DNA of 64,000 nt from Ruminococcus sp. (GCF_019423705.1 NZ_JAHZAX010000001.1:65998-129997), one strand, 5' to 3'. Positions 1 through 7,714 are shown, numbered from the stretch's first letter. The notes: generated by a model from the sequence alone, not told the origin. Translations and numbers: made by a program.

Positions 1-798
1 TACAGGTTCATCTAATCTAAGAATTGAATAATACACTCTGCCCCAATAATCCCCAGTATATTGAGGTATTGCGCTAAGTGAATTTAATGAAGTAACAGTC
101 TTATAAGCCTTCTCTATTCCCTGTGGCAAAGTAGTATAGTCTGTACCCTCTCTTTTAGGCTCTATTACGCCCCTTATCGCTTCAAAGGTCATCATTGAAT
201 TATTAGCAAATGACGCCTTCAAATAATCACTTGACACATAGTCATAGTAATAATATAGCATTATGGTAGTAGCTAATGAACCACAAGCATTCTTGTCGCC
301 CGTATTGTAATTCAATTTTCTAGTACTTCCCTTTATTGTTGTCTTTACGTCTCTAATATTGGAATTAGTGCTTATTGTTTGAACAGCATACTCGGAAGAC
401 TCTATCGGCTCGAACTCAAAATCGTTTACACATTCGCCAGAATTGATATCGAAAAACTGTCCGTCTTTTTCTGTTACATATTCTAGCGGGCCTCCATAGT
501 ACACAACCTCATCACAGTTTAGGTATGGTGACTCCGCCGTAGAACTATACTCTATAATACAGCTATTTATATCATAAATGATATAACCACTTTCACAATC
601 TAAACAGTATGCAACTTGCTCATTTTGTTGATTAAATAAGTTATGTCTGTTCACTACCGAACCCATTCCATCATTATCAATTGTGTACTGAACCATACTT
701 GGTATTGGCTCATAATCTCTGTTTTGACTAGCAGAAACACCGACTGGCATTGTTCCCATAATCGCTAACACTATTGCAGCTGAAATAATTTTCTTCAT
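1..798 (-). CDS. Secreted papain-fold (C39-like) cysteine peptidase-like protein, C-terminus cut by window edge
   Basis: The frame is open from an ATG at 798 to base 1 (266 codons) with no stop, so the C-terminal part lies outside the window. A GAGGTAG ribosome binding site precedes the ATG. Residues 1-23 form a classical signal peptide (MKKIISAAIVLAIMG followed by a small-residue VSA cleavage site). Residues about 60-90 resemble the propeptide-like segments of streptopain and C39-like proteins. Around residues 170-180 the segment NACGSLATTIMLYYYY matches the Cys-box of C39/papain-like peptidases (N-x-CG-x-x-A-x-x-MLxYY). The catalytic His and Asn would lie downstream and cannot be checked. 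Likely exported. It could be an active peptidase or an inactive relative. A perfect promoter lies directly upstream, so it is probably monocistronic. Confidence 0.72.
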   Translation of the reverse strand, partial: MKKIISAAIVLAIMGTMPVGVSASQNRDYEPIPSMVQYTIDNDGMGSVVNRHNLFNQQNEQVAYCLDCESGYIIYDINSCIIEYSSTAESPYLNCDEVVYYGGPLEYVTEKDGQFFDINSGECVNDFEFEPIESSEYAVQTISTNSNIRDVKTTIKGSTRKLNYNTGDKNACGSLATTIMLYYYYDYVSSDYLKASFANNSMMTFEAIRGVIEPKREGTDYTTLPQGIEKAYKTVTSLNSLSAIPQYTGDYWGRVYYSILRLDEPV

Positions 799-818
799 AA
801 TAACTACCTCATGTAATT

Positions 819-847
819 ATTATACACTAAATATACAATTATTTCAA
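819..847 (-). promoter_or_regulatory. Promoter of the secreted C39-like gene
   Basis: Reading the minus strand, TTGAAA (847-842), a 17-bp spacer and TATAAT (824-819) sit about 20 bp before the ATG at 798. This is a near-consensus sigma-A promoter with a very short leader that contains the GAGGTAG ribosome binding site. Confidence 0.75.
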
Positions 848-877
848 TCGGCACTATTTACATAAATTCACATCGTA

Positions 878-900
878 TTTTGTTGTATTTGTCAACAAAA
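878..900. repeat. Inverted repeat upstream of the C39-like promoter
   Basis: TTTTGTTG, 7 bp, CAACAAAA: perfect 8-bp arms about 30 bp upstream of the -35 box of the secreted protein gene. There is no U-tract, so an operator is more likely than a terminator. It lies between the end of the ABC permease gene and this promoter. Confidence 0.4.
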
Positions 901-920
901 ACGTTATCGGCATTTATTTT

Positions 921-1637
921 TTATCTTTTTATATCCATTCGCCTGCAAGCCACCACAAAGAACACCACTATCTCTGCTATCGCCACAAAGCCCATATTCC
1001 TGCGATAGCAAATGCTTTCAGCATAATTTCCTGCGCCGATATCGGAGAAAAGCTTTATGAACAGGAAAACATATGCCGCCACCACAAGTATCCCAAGCCA
1101 TATGTTAAAGCGCTTTATCACCACGCTTATGAGCAATGCTGAGAGGTATATTATCGCAAAGACCATTGCCGCCGAAATGAAGCTTTTGAAGGCTGAACCT
1201 GTAAAAAAGAAGTCGAATATCCGTGAATTTGCTTTCAGCGTTTCGTATGAGGTCATATCGTTTGTGTCCAAAAGATTTTCAATGCCCAAAAGCCACAATG
1301 AATATGCTCCCGAAATGAACAGCGCCATTATCACCATACTTATGAGCGAGCTTATCATTGCGCAGCGCCTCGGCACATTCTGCGCTATCGCCATTTGAAA
1401 GGCGTTTGAATAGACCACATATGCGCACACCGCCGTCATAATGCAGGAAGCCATTATCAACATCGGCAGGGCGAACTCGCAGGATATGACCATATCACGG
1501 CCTGTTCCGAAATACGCCGCCGCTGTTATGACCCCATAAAGGCAGAGGATAAATCCGTACATTATAGAGCAGTAATATTTCTGCACGTTTTTGAGAAGCT
1601 TGAAAGTTTTGCTCATCATTGTCATATTTTTTGTCAT
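921..1637 (-). CDS. ABC transporter membrane subunit, second permease of a GntR-linked exporter
   Basis: A 238-residue hydrophobic protein with about six predicted membrane segments and no signal peptide, the architecture of ABC-2 type permeases. It is the last gene of a four-gene unit (GntR regulator, ATPase, permease, permease) and begins 2 bp after the preceding permease stops. The starter ATG follows GGGGCGTGAG. The gene order is that of the Bacillus ytrA-type operons, where a GntR repressor controls an ABC exporter often linked to cell-wall antibiotic stress. The substrate cannot be inferred from sequence. It shares only general features with its neighbour permease, so the two probably form a heterodimer. 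Confidence 0.7.
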   Translation of the reverse strand: MTKNMTMMSKTFKLLKNVQKYYCSIMYGFILCLYGVITAAAYFGTGRDMVISCEFALPMLIMASCIMTAVCAYVVYSNAFQMAIAQNVPRRCAMISSLISMVIMALFISGAYSLWLLGIENLLDTNDMTSYETLKANSRIFDFFFTGSAFKSFISAAMVFAIIYLSALLISVVIKRFNIWLGILVVAAYVFLFIKLFSDIGAGNYAESICYRRNMGFVAIAEIVVFFVVACRRMDIKR

Positions 1638-1639
1638 TT

Positions 1640-2362
1640 TTATCTCACGCCCCTAACCGCCTTGACAGGCTTTCTGCGCCAAGCCAAATACGCCACCATA
1701 GCCGCAATGAACAGCAGGACAGCATATGTAAAAGTAAACGCCGCAACGGAATTTTTCTCGCTGATATCGCAAAAGAACTCATAGGAAAGCACGGGGGTAT
1801 CAAAGCCTGTTGTGAAAGCGTCGCCGCTTAAATTCACCGCAAAGAGTATCACTATTACGCCGCAGTTTATAAGCTTTCCCACACGCTCAAGTCTGCTCAT
1901 TATGATGAAAAACGCCAAGCCGCTGGCAAAGGCAAGCATTGTTCTGATGAACAGCATAAACCACATATATCCAACGCTATCGGCGAATGAAAGCATTGGC
2001 AGACAGTCCTGCGTGGCTGATCTTACGGTCACGCTGTAAAGACCAAGATAGTGACGATAATTCATTATACACTCTGCCAAATGCGCCGCCATTATTATCG
2101 CCGTTGTTGTTATGGCGGAAAGCAGCAGGGCGCTGAATGAGCTGGTCCTTGACACTCCGCAAGCGTTTGATACTGCAAAACATTCTTTTGCCACCAGCCC
2201 TGCCACGGCGAATGCGCAGGCGATGTTCACGATCTCAAATAACGCAGGCAGGTCGTCATTGCCGATATAGCGGCATATTATCGCCACAAGTATCGCATAG
2301 CCCACTATTATCGGCAGGAAAACACGCCTTGCTATGGACTTGTAAAGCTTTAAAGCTTTCAT
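1640..2362 (-). CDS. ABC transporter membrane subunit, first permease of a GntR-linked exporter
   Basis: A 240-residue membrane protein with about six hydrophobic segments (for example residues 14-30, 42-60, 85-100, 130-155, 165-180, 208-230) and a basic C-terminus (WRRKPVKAVRGVR). Its start codon overlaps the stop of the ATPase gene by 4 bp (ATGA), which indicates translational coupling. It pairs with the following permease as the membrane part of the exporter. No closer family or substrate can be assigned by eye. Confidence 0.7.
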   Translation of the reverse strand: MKALKLYKSIARRVFLPIIVGYAILVAIICRYIGNDDLPALFEIVNIACAFAVAGLVAKECFAVSNACGVSRTSSFSALLLSAITTTAIIMAAHLAECIMNYRHYLGLYSVTVRSATQDCLPMLSFADSVGYMWFMLFIRTMLAFASGLAFFIIMSRLERVGKLINCGVIVILFAVNLSGDAFTTGFDTPVLSYEFFCDISEKNSVAAFTFTYAVLLFIAAMVAYLAWRRKPVKAVRGVR

Positions 2363-3258
2363 TGCTCTTCCTCCTCTCCCGTCAGGGCGATGAACACCTG
2401 TTGGAGGTCGGGGGTGGATACCTCAACGCCATTTGGCACATTGACTGGCACGCCCTTTATGTAAGCTGAGCAGATCGTGCCGATGTTCTTTTCTGCAAGC
2501 ACCTCCTTGCCGTCGCAATAGGCTTTGACAAGGTTCTTTGCACCTGTTACTGAATAGCCCTCGGTGAGGATATCCTCGGTCTTTCCTGCGGCGATGATAT
2601 TTCCCTTGTCGATCATAATGACTTCCTCAACGAGATTTTCGCACTCCTCGATAAGGTGGGTGGATATGACGATACCGCATTGCTCCTCGGCGAAACGCTC
2701 GATAAGAAGCCGATAGAAAAGGTCACGATGATTTGCGTCAAGGCCAAGCACGGGCTCGTCAAAGAAGAGAAAATCCGCTCCGCTTGCAAGGGTCAAAATA
2801 AGCTTTGCGACTGTGAAATAGCCCGTTGAAAGGGCGGAAAGCCGCTTTTTCTTGTCAAGTCGGAACTTCTCCGCAAGGGTATAGGCATAATCCTTGTCAA
2901 AGTTCTCGTAAAAATCGGCTGTGACGTTGACAGCCTGCTTGAAGGTCATACCCGTTGGCAGGGAAACGCTTTCGCTCATTGAATATATCCTGCCGAGAGC
3001 TTTGTCGTTTTCGAGCAAGTTCTCGCCGTCAAGGGTGCATTTTCCGAAAGTGGCAAAGACACGGTTTGTGATAATGTTCATCAGCGTTGATTTTCCTGCG
3101 CCGTTTCTGCCCAGCAGCCCGTAAATTTTTCCTTGCTCGATCTGAGCGGAAACATTGTCAAGGGCAAAATTCTTGCCGTACTTCTTTATGATATTTTCAG
3201 CCTTTATAACGCTCGTTCTGTTGTCTGTTTTTGTTTCCTCTCTTTGTGCTCTGCTCAT
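2359..3258 (-). CDS. ABC transporter ATP-binding protein of a GntR-linked exporter
   Basis: A 299-residue nucleotide-binding subunit. Walker A is GLLGRNGAGKST (about residues 48-59), the signature region is LSTGY in place of LSGGQ, Walker B is FLFFDEPVLG, and the switch histidine is in STHL. The degenerate LSTGY signature is typical of the YtrB/BcrA-like exporter ATPases that sit behind GntR repressors. It starts 3 bp after the regulator stops, with AAAGGGG as ribosome binding site, and overlaps the next gene by 4 bp. It hydrolyses ATP to drive the two permeases encoded next. A C-terminal extension after about residue 220 fits the regulatory tail seen in this family. Confidence 0.85.
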   Translation of the reverse strand: MSRAQREETKTDNRTSVIKAENIIKKYGKNFALDNVSAQIEQGKIYGLLGRNGAGKSTLMNIITNRVFATFGKCTLDGENLLENDKALGRIYSMSESVSLPTGMTFKQAVNVTADFYENFDKDYAYTLAEKFRLDKKKRLSALSTGYFTVAKLILTLASGADFLFFDEPVLGLDANHRDLFYRLLIERFAEEQCGIVISTHLIEECENLVEEVIMIDKGNIIAAGKTEDILTEGYSVTGAKNLVKAYCDGKEVLAEKNIGTICSAYIKGVPVNVPNGVEVSTPDLQQVFIALTGEEEEQ

Positions 3259-3261
3259 TTG

Positions 3262-3630
3262 TCAAAACCCCTTTCTATTTTCTATCATTTGGACTATCTC
3301 GTTCTTTGATATCCCCAGCTTTTTCGCCTCTTCGCACAGCTTATCGACATAAGTTTTCTGGAAAAGCTCACGCCTTTCGGCACGGAGCTTTTCAACTGCG
3401 CCGTCGCTTACGAACATTCCAAGGCCACGCTTTTTGAAGATTATCCTCTTTTCCACCAGCATATTTATCCCTTTGAGGGCGGTGGCAGGGTTGACCTTAT
3501 ACTGGACGGATATCTCCGTTGTTGAAGGCACCTGTCCGCCCTCGGGGATACTGCCGCTTATGATAAGGTCGGAGAGCCAGTCTGCAAGCTGGATATAGAT
3601 AGGTTTTTGCGCATCAAACCGCAATTCCAT
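3262..3630 (-). CDS. GntR family (YtrA-type) transcriptional regulator
   Basis: The ATG at 3630 is chosen because GGAGAC lies just upstream and the protein then begins MELRFDAQKPIYIQLADWL, the usual start of YtrA-type GntR proteins; a longer reading to 3720 has a Lys/Asn-rich, unlikely N-terminus. The product is about 122 residues: a winged helix (PEGGQVPSTTEISVQYKVNPATALKGINMLVEKR) and only a short C-terminal dimerisation tail, as in YtrA proteins that lack a large ligand domain. It is the first gene of the ABC operon and very likely represses it by binding the palindrome overlapping its own promoter. Confidence 0.87.
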   Translation of the reverse strand: MELRFDAQKPIYIQLADWLSDLIISGSIPEGGQVPSTTEISVQYKVNPATALKGINMLVEKRIIFKKRGLGMFVSDGAVEKLRAERRELFQKTYVDKLCEEAKKLGISKNEIVQMIENRKGF

Positions 3631-3739
3631 TTTGCCGTCTCCTTTCTTTCGCTCTGCATTTTTGTTTGTCTTTGTTTTGTCTGTTTGTTGTAAATGTTGT
3701 CTTATCTCTTTTGCTCTCACAAGTTTATTGGTTAATTAC

Positions 3740-3779
3740 TTGTGTAACTAACTATACAACACAGCCGCCGATTTGTCAA
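3740..3779 (-). promoter_or_regulatory. Autoregulated promoter and operator of the GntR-ABC operon
   Basis: On the minus strand TTGACA (3779-3774), a 17-bp spacer and TATAGT (3756-3751) form a near-perfect promoter. The -10 box lies inside an imperfect 20-bp palindrome (3759-3740, outer arms TTGT and ACAA, 7 of 10 positions paired) resembling the GTGTA/TACAC half sites used by YtrA-type repressors. Binding there would block RNA polymerase directly. Confidence 0.7.
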
Positions 3780-3975
3780 TAGCTTCAAAGCGATTTTAGC
3801 CCGAAGCGACGCATTTTCGTTATCACGCACAAAAAAGCCCTGCGAGCTTTGGCGATATTGCGCTGCGCAGGACGATATATAAGCATAATAAACATTTTTA
3901 TTTTATTCACCAATTGTTTGAAATAAAATTGCCGTTATTAAGCTGCCAGCTTAACAAAAGCGGTTTTCGGTGTGT

Positions 3976-4067
3976 TATAATGTAAACAGGGCTGATAAGT
4001 CCTATACTAATACCCTATATCACAAAACCCGACAAGGAGGCTTTTCGCTTTGTCGGGCTTTTGTTTT
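3976..4067 (+). ncRNA. Candidate orphan small RNA of about 80 nt
   Basis: A TATAAT box (3976-3981, weak TTAACA -35 at 3951 with a long 19-bp spacer) is followed 46 bp later by a strong hairpin with a U-rich tail, with no start codon and ribosome binding site leading to an open frame. The predicted transcript runs from about 3988 to 4067. Its 5' half contains AGGG and CCCU segments that could pair around a UAAGUCCUAUACUAAU loop. I do not recognise an RNA family. The alternative is that only the terminator is real and serves the regulator gene on the other strand. Confidence 0.35.
4021..4067. terminator. Bidirectional intrinsic terminator
   Basis: Stem CCCGACAA (4028-4035) with TTGTCGGG (4050-4057). 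On the plus strand it is followed by CTTTTGTTTT; on the minus strand by TTTTGTG, which would terminate the XRE regulator gene that ends at 4101. Confidence 0.75.
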
Positions 4068-4100
4068 GCGAGTTTTTTTGGTTGGTTAGCTGATAAAACG

Positions 4101-4424
4101 TCAGTCGAACTTGATTATCTTCTTTATGATATCCAAAAGCTGCTTCTGAGAGCTTTCGCTCAGCAGCACGGCCGTTTCGTATATCTCATCGGCGGCGGTC
4201 TTTTCCCTCGAGGCAAGCTTTGAGATAAGGCTTTCGAGGGGTATCTTCAAGCCCTCTGCGATCTTTTCGGCGCTTTCCAAGGTGCAGTTTTTCTCGCCAC
4301 GCTCGATCTGTCCGATATAAGTGGGGTGAAGTCCGCAATATTCCGCAAGCTTTTCTTGGCTCAGCCCAGCCTCCGTGCGATAATGCCGCACTCTGCGACC
4401 GAATTTTACTGAAATATCGCTCAT
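4101..4424 (-). CDS. XRE family helix-turn-helix regulator
   Basis: The ATG at 4424 is preferred over one at 4463 because GGGAGGGG lies 7 bp upstream and the protein then starts MSDISVKFGRRVRHYRTEAG, directly at the helix-turn-helix. The product is 107 residues: an N-terminal HTH_3 domain (GLSQEKLAEYCGLHPTYIGQIERG) and a short C-terminal helical part without a recognisable sensor domain. Its promoter overlaps an inverted repeat, so autoregulation is likely. It is divergent from the small unknown gene at 4609, the obvious candidate target. Confidence 0.85.
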   Translation of the reverse strand: MSDISVKFGRRVRHYRTEAGLSQEKLAEYCGLHPTYIGQIERGEKNCTLESAEKIAEGLKIPLESLISKLASREKTAADEIYETAVLLSESSQKQLLDIIKKIIKFD

Positions 4425-4481
4425 CTCATCACCCCTCCCGTTTATTTTGCGCATTTTATGCAACAGCTATACTGTTATAAT

Positions 4482-4512
4482 AAATACTATGGTATTTGAA
4501 TTTATTTTACAA
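4482..4512 (-). promoter_or_regulatory. Promoter of the XRE regulator with overlapping palindromic operator
   Basis: Minus-strand TTGTAA (4512-4507), 17-bp spacer, TAGTAT (4489-4484). The -10 overlaps a perfect inverted repeat AAATAC, 4 bp, GTATTT (4482-4497), a plausible autoregulatory site for the XRE protein. Confidence 0.6.
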
Positions 4513-4519
4513 CAGACTA

Positions 4520-4548
4520 TTGACTTTGTTTGCAAATAAATATATACT
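4520..4548 (+). promoter_or_regulatory. Promoter of the small unknown gene divergent from the XRE regulator
   Basis: TTGACT (4520-4525), 17-bp spacer, TATACT (4543-4548), about 60 bp before the ATG at 4609. It lies back to back with the regulator promoter, only a few base pairs from its -35 box. Confidence 0.65.
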
Positions 4549-4608
4549 ATAAGTATGATTTTAACAAGATCAATATTCATAGAGTAGAAAACAAGGGAGG
4601 AGATCGTT

Positions 4609-4860
4609 ATGCAAACACTCAATCAATTCAAGTTTCAAGTCGGCGGCACTATTATGGTAATGGACGTGCTGTCGGACACTATCAAGCACACTTACAAATA
4701 CAGGATATATAACGACGGCAAGCGGTTCAAGCCATTTTACAAAAAGACTTCCCGTGCGCAGATAAATCAGATACTAGAGCTCCATAAAGTGGATATCTCT
4801 ATGGGTGCGGACGGCATTTTGCAATACGGCAGAGCACACCGCAACGGCATATATTATTAA
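4609..4860 (+). CDS. Small unknown protein, 83 aa
   Basis: AAGGGAGGAGAT lies upstream of the ATG at a good distance and a promoter and terminator frame the gene, so it is very probably expressed. The product is basic, soluble-looking and rich in Tyr and Lys, with no membrane segment or signal peptide. I recognise no family. Its divergent arrangement with an XRE regulator and their shared control region suggests the regulator acts on it. Function unknown. Confidence 0.7.
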   Translation: MQTLNQFKFQVGGTIMVMDVLSDTIKHTYKYRIYNDGKRFKPFYKKTSRAQINQILELHKVDISMGADGILQYGRAHRNGIYY

Positions 4861-4889
4861 ATCTATTAAATCTGTTAAATCTCGCAAAT

Positions 4890-4935
4890 AAAAAATCGGC
4901 AGCAAACACATTATCGTGTCTGCTGCCGAAATTAT
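4890..4935. terminator. Bidirectional intrinsic terminator between the small gene and cellobiose phosphorylase
   Basis: Stem TCGGCAGCA (from 4896) with TGCTGCCGA (to 4929), extended by an inner ACAC/GTGT pairing. On the minus strand it is followed by TTTTTTATTTG, an ideal terminator for the phosphorylase gene; on the plus strand by AATTATTTTATT. Confidence 0.85.
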
Positions 4936-4964
4936 TTTATTGATTTATCAACTTGTTAGCTTTA

Positions 4965-7373
4965 TTAGCCGAGAACTACAACGACCTTTGTCTCGTCTGT
5001 GAGCTTATCAGCGCGGAGGAAGTTGCCCTCAACAGCTTCGCCGTTTACAGTCATAGACTTTACGCCGCTCTGAACGTGGTCTGGGTTCTGAATGTCGATA
5101 GAAAGGTGCTTGCCACGGAAGTTCTTTTCGATCTTGAAGCCGTCCCAAGCGTGTGGGATAGATGGGCTTATTACAAGGCCCTCTGCGTTTGGTCTCATAC
5201 CGCAGATACCCTCTACGCAGCCTACCATAACTGTTGAGCCTGTACCTGTCAGCCAATGAACGTGTGAACGTCCTGCATATGGTGAACGTGTTGACTCAGT
5301 AAACTGGCCGTGAACGTATGGCTCGAGAATTCTTACTTCAGCCTTGTCGTTCATATTAGCAGGTGATGACTCGAGGAAGTACTCAAATGCTCTGTCGCCG
5401 TGACCGAGAAGTGACTCTGCAAGGATAGCCCAGCCCTGTGTCTGTGAGAATATACCGCCGTTTTCCTTTGTGTCAGGGTTGAAGATGTGCATAAGAGCGC
5501 CGTCGAAATAGTTATCAACATAAGGTGGCTCCATAATCTTTACGCCGTATGGAGTGTTGAGTATCTCGTGGACCTTCTCCATAGCTGTCTCTGCCTGCTT
5601 CTCAGAAGCAAAGCCGGAGATAACAGACCAAGACTGTGGATTGAGCCACATTGAAGCCTCAGGATCCTTCTTAGCGCCAACGATCTCGCCGTTCTCTCTG
5701 TAACCTCTGATAAATCTATCCTCGTCCCAGCAAGCCTCAAGGCTCTTGCCGAGCTCAGGCTGTACCTTGTCGATATATGCAGCGTACTCGTTATCGCCTC
5801 TGTCAAGTGCATAGCCCTTGATGATGCTCATTGCATAGTAGAGCTGGAATGCAACGAATGTTGACTCGCCCTTCTTGCCAAGTCTCAGGCAGTCGTTCCA
5901 GTCAGCATAAAGACCAGCCGGCATTGTGTGAGCGCCAAGTCTCTCCATAGAGAAGTTGATAGCTCTCTTGAGGTGCTCATAAACTGTGTCCTCACCGCCG
6001 TTTGCGTATACGATAACTTCGTCAAGGAATGCCTTGTTTCCGCTCTCGCCGATGTACTTATTAACAGTTGGGAAGAGCCAAAGAGCGTCGTCTGCTCTGT
6101 AACAAGGATGACCTGTTTCCTTAGCGTAGATAGAGTTCTCGTCGTTTTCATCCGGGCAAGACTCGTGGCCTGCGTTGTGGTCGAACTTAACAAGTGGCAG
6201 TCCGCCGCCGTTGTCTACCTGTGCAGAGATCATAAATCTGATCTTCTCAGCAGCAAGCTCAGGATTGATATGAATGATACCCTGAATATCCTGTACAGTA
6301 TCTCTGTAACCATAGCCGTTTCTCAGACCGCAGTAGATGAATGAAGCAGCTCTTGACCAAATGAATGTGATAAAGCACTGGTAAGCGTTCCATACATTGA
6401 CCATATTGTTGAACTCGTCAGACGGAGTTTCGATCTGGAAGTTATTGAGCTGACCATGCCAGTAAGCGATAAGCTCCTTGACCTCAGCGTCTACCTTACC
6501 AGGCTCGTTATATGCAGCGAGTATCTCGTCAGCTACCTTAGGGTTCTTCTGACCAACAACATAGATGATCTCCTTTGTCTCACCTGGAGCAAGGATAATG
6601 TCAGACTGAAGAGCGCCGCAAGCGTTTGAGTTGTAGTTGAGCTTGTTATCGCAGAAGCCTCTTTCAACTGCAACAGGGTTGCCGTAAGTTCTGTAAGAAC
6701 CGATGAAGCTGTCGAGGTTACCATTGTAAGCGGAAACAGGAGCGCCAACAACGCCGAAGAATCTCTCTCTCCAGTTAGAGCCGTTCTCGTCCTTGCCGCT
6801 GTTCTCGTTGATGTGCTGAACGATCTTGTTGCCCTCAAAGCTTGTTCTTGTGATGAACAGAGTGTACTGAAGGTTAACCTGATCCTGCTCGTAGTTGTTC
6901 TCGTTTGTGAACTCAACGAAGCCGAATGTTGAAAGGTTTCTGTATCTGTCAGAATTGTTTGTGATCTTAGTTCTCCAAACTTCATATGTCTTGTTCAGAG
7001 GAACATAATATGTAAGCTCAGAATGGATATCAGCATAATCAGACTTGATAGTTGTATAAGCTGTACCGTGGTGACACTCAGTCTTATACTGATCCAGCGG
7101 CTTGCCAACAGGCTGCCAAGTGCAGGACCAATAATCCTTAGCGTCGTTATCTCTGATATAGATGTATCTGCCCGGGAGGCCGATGTTTGAGTTGAAACGA
7201 TAACGAATGATTCTTCCGTTAGCGCCGCTCTTTACAAAGCTGTATCCGCCGCCGTTGTTGGATACGATAGCACCATACTCAGGTGAGCCGAGGTAGTTAG
7301 CCCATGGTGCAGGTGTGTCAGGTCTTGTGATGACGTATTCCTTGTGTTCAAGGTCAAAATAACCATACTGCAT
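4965..7373 (-). CDS. cbp: Cellobiose phosphorylase, glycoside hydrolase family 94
   Basis: An 802-residue protein matching GH94 cellobiose phosphorylases in length and sequence from the first residues (MQYGYFDLEHKEYVITRPDTP). It carries out reversible phosphorolysis of cellobiose to alpha-glucose 1-phosphate and glucose in the cytoplasm, saving ATP during growth on cellulose breakdown products. The N-terminal beta-sandwich spans about residues 1-280; the catalytic (alpha/alpha)6 barrel follows and contains YADWNDCLR, the conserved motif with the general-acid Asp. No signal peptide. An AGGAGC ribosome binding site precedes the ATG. The gene is monocistronic, with its own promoter, three AAACGTTT operator-like sites and a terminator. 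No sugar transporter gene is adjacent in this window. Confidence 0.95.
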   Translation of the reverse strand: MQYGYFDLEHKEYVITRPDTPAPWANYLGSPEYGAIVSNNGGGYSFVKSGANGRIIRYRFNSNIGLPGRYIYIRDNDAKDYWSCTWQPVGKPLDQYKTECHHGTAYTTIKSDYADIHSELTYYVPLNKTYEVWRTKITNNSDRYRNLSTFGFVEFTNENNYEQDQVNLQYTLFITRTSFEGNKIVQHINENSGKDENGSNWRERFFGVVGAPVSAYNGNLDSFIGSYRTYGNPVAVERGFCDNKLNYNSNACGALQSDIILAPGETKEIIYVVGQKNPKVADEILAAYNEPGKVDAEVKELIAYWHGQLNNFQIETPSDEFNNMVNVWNAYQCFITFIWSRAASFIYCGLRNGYGYRDTVQDIQGIIHINPELAAEKIRFMISAQVDNGGGLPLVKFDHNAGHESCPDENDENSIYAKETGHPCYRADDALWLFPTVNKYIGESGNKAFLDEVIVYANGGEDTVYEHLKRAINFSMERLGAHTMPAGLYADWNDCLRLGKKGESTFVAFQLYYAMSIIKGYALDRGDNEYAAYIDKVQPELGKSLEACWDEDRFIRGYRENGEIVGAKKDPEASMWLNPQSWSVISGFASEKQAETAMEKVHEILNTPYGVKIMEPPYVDNYFDGALMHIFNPDTKENGGIFSQTQGWAILAESLLGHGDRAFEYFLESSPANMNDKAEVRILEPYVHGQFTESTRSPYAGRSHVHWLTGTGSTVMVGCVEGICGMRPNAEGLVISPSIPHAWDGFKIEKNFRGKHLSIDIQNPDHVQSGVKSMTVNGEAVEGNFLRADKLTDETKVVVVLG

Positions 7374-7411
7374 ATTTTTTTATACGCTCCTTTTCAATAT
7401 TTTAAAGTTGT

Positions 7412-7439
7412 AAACGTTTCAACAAAAGTGTAAACGTTT
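7412..7439. promoter_or_regulatory. Tandem LacI-family operators upstream of cellobiose phosphorylase
   Basis: Two copies of GTAAACGTTTC with centres 20 bp apart (AAACGTTT at 7412-7419 and 7432-7439), two helical turns apart, between the promoter and the start codon. The AAACGTTT palindrome is the core recognised by many LacI/GalR-family repressors. Placement downstream of the -10 box fits repression by roadblock. The cognate regulator is not in the window. CcpA is possible, but the sites lack the full cre consensus. Confidence 0.7.
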
Positions 7440-7477
7440 CCCTCATAGATCCCGTCATTATTCATAACGCTTATACT

Positions 7478-7506
7478 ATTTTAGCATACTTCCGATAGCT
7501 TTACAA
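7478..7506 (-). promoter_or_regulatory. Promoter of the cellobiose phosphorylase gene
   Basis: Minus-strand TTGTAA (7506-7501), 17-bp spacer, TAAAAT (7483-7478). The leader is about 100 nt and contains both tandem operators. Confidence 0.7.
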
Positions 7507-7574
7507 GGGGGTAGCGCCAAAAAAATGGGCGTATTTTCAAAAAACTTTTTCATGATTATTGAATTTTGAAACTT

Positions 7575-7582
7575 AAACGTTT
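7575..7582. promoter_or_regulatory. Third AAACGTTT operator-like site
   Basis: An isolated AAACGTTT about 70 bp upstream of the phosphorylase -35 box and about 70 bp upstream of the divergent lipoprotein promoter. It could allow DNA looping with the tandem sites 140-160 bp away, or act on the lipoprotein gene. Confidence 0.45.
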
Positions 7583-7649
7583 GAAAATCATCGTGCTTTT
7601 TGTCATTGTTCAAAACGTACTAATAACTGATATTTATATATATTGGATA

Positions 7650-7679
7650 TTGACAACAACACCGAAAATATGGTATATT
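7650..7679 (+). promoter_or_regulatory. Promoter of the lipoprotein gene
   Basis: TTGACA (7650-7655), 18-bp spacer, TATATT (7674-7679), 35 bp before the ATG. Confidence 0.65.
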
Positions 7680-7714
7680 GTGTCTATAATAAATTATAGG
7701 GTAGGTGACAAAAC

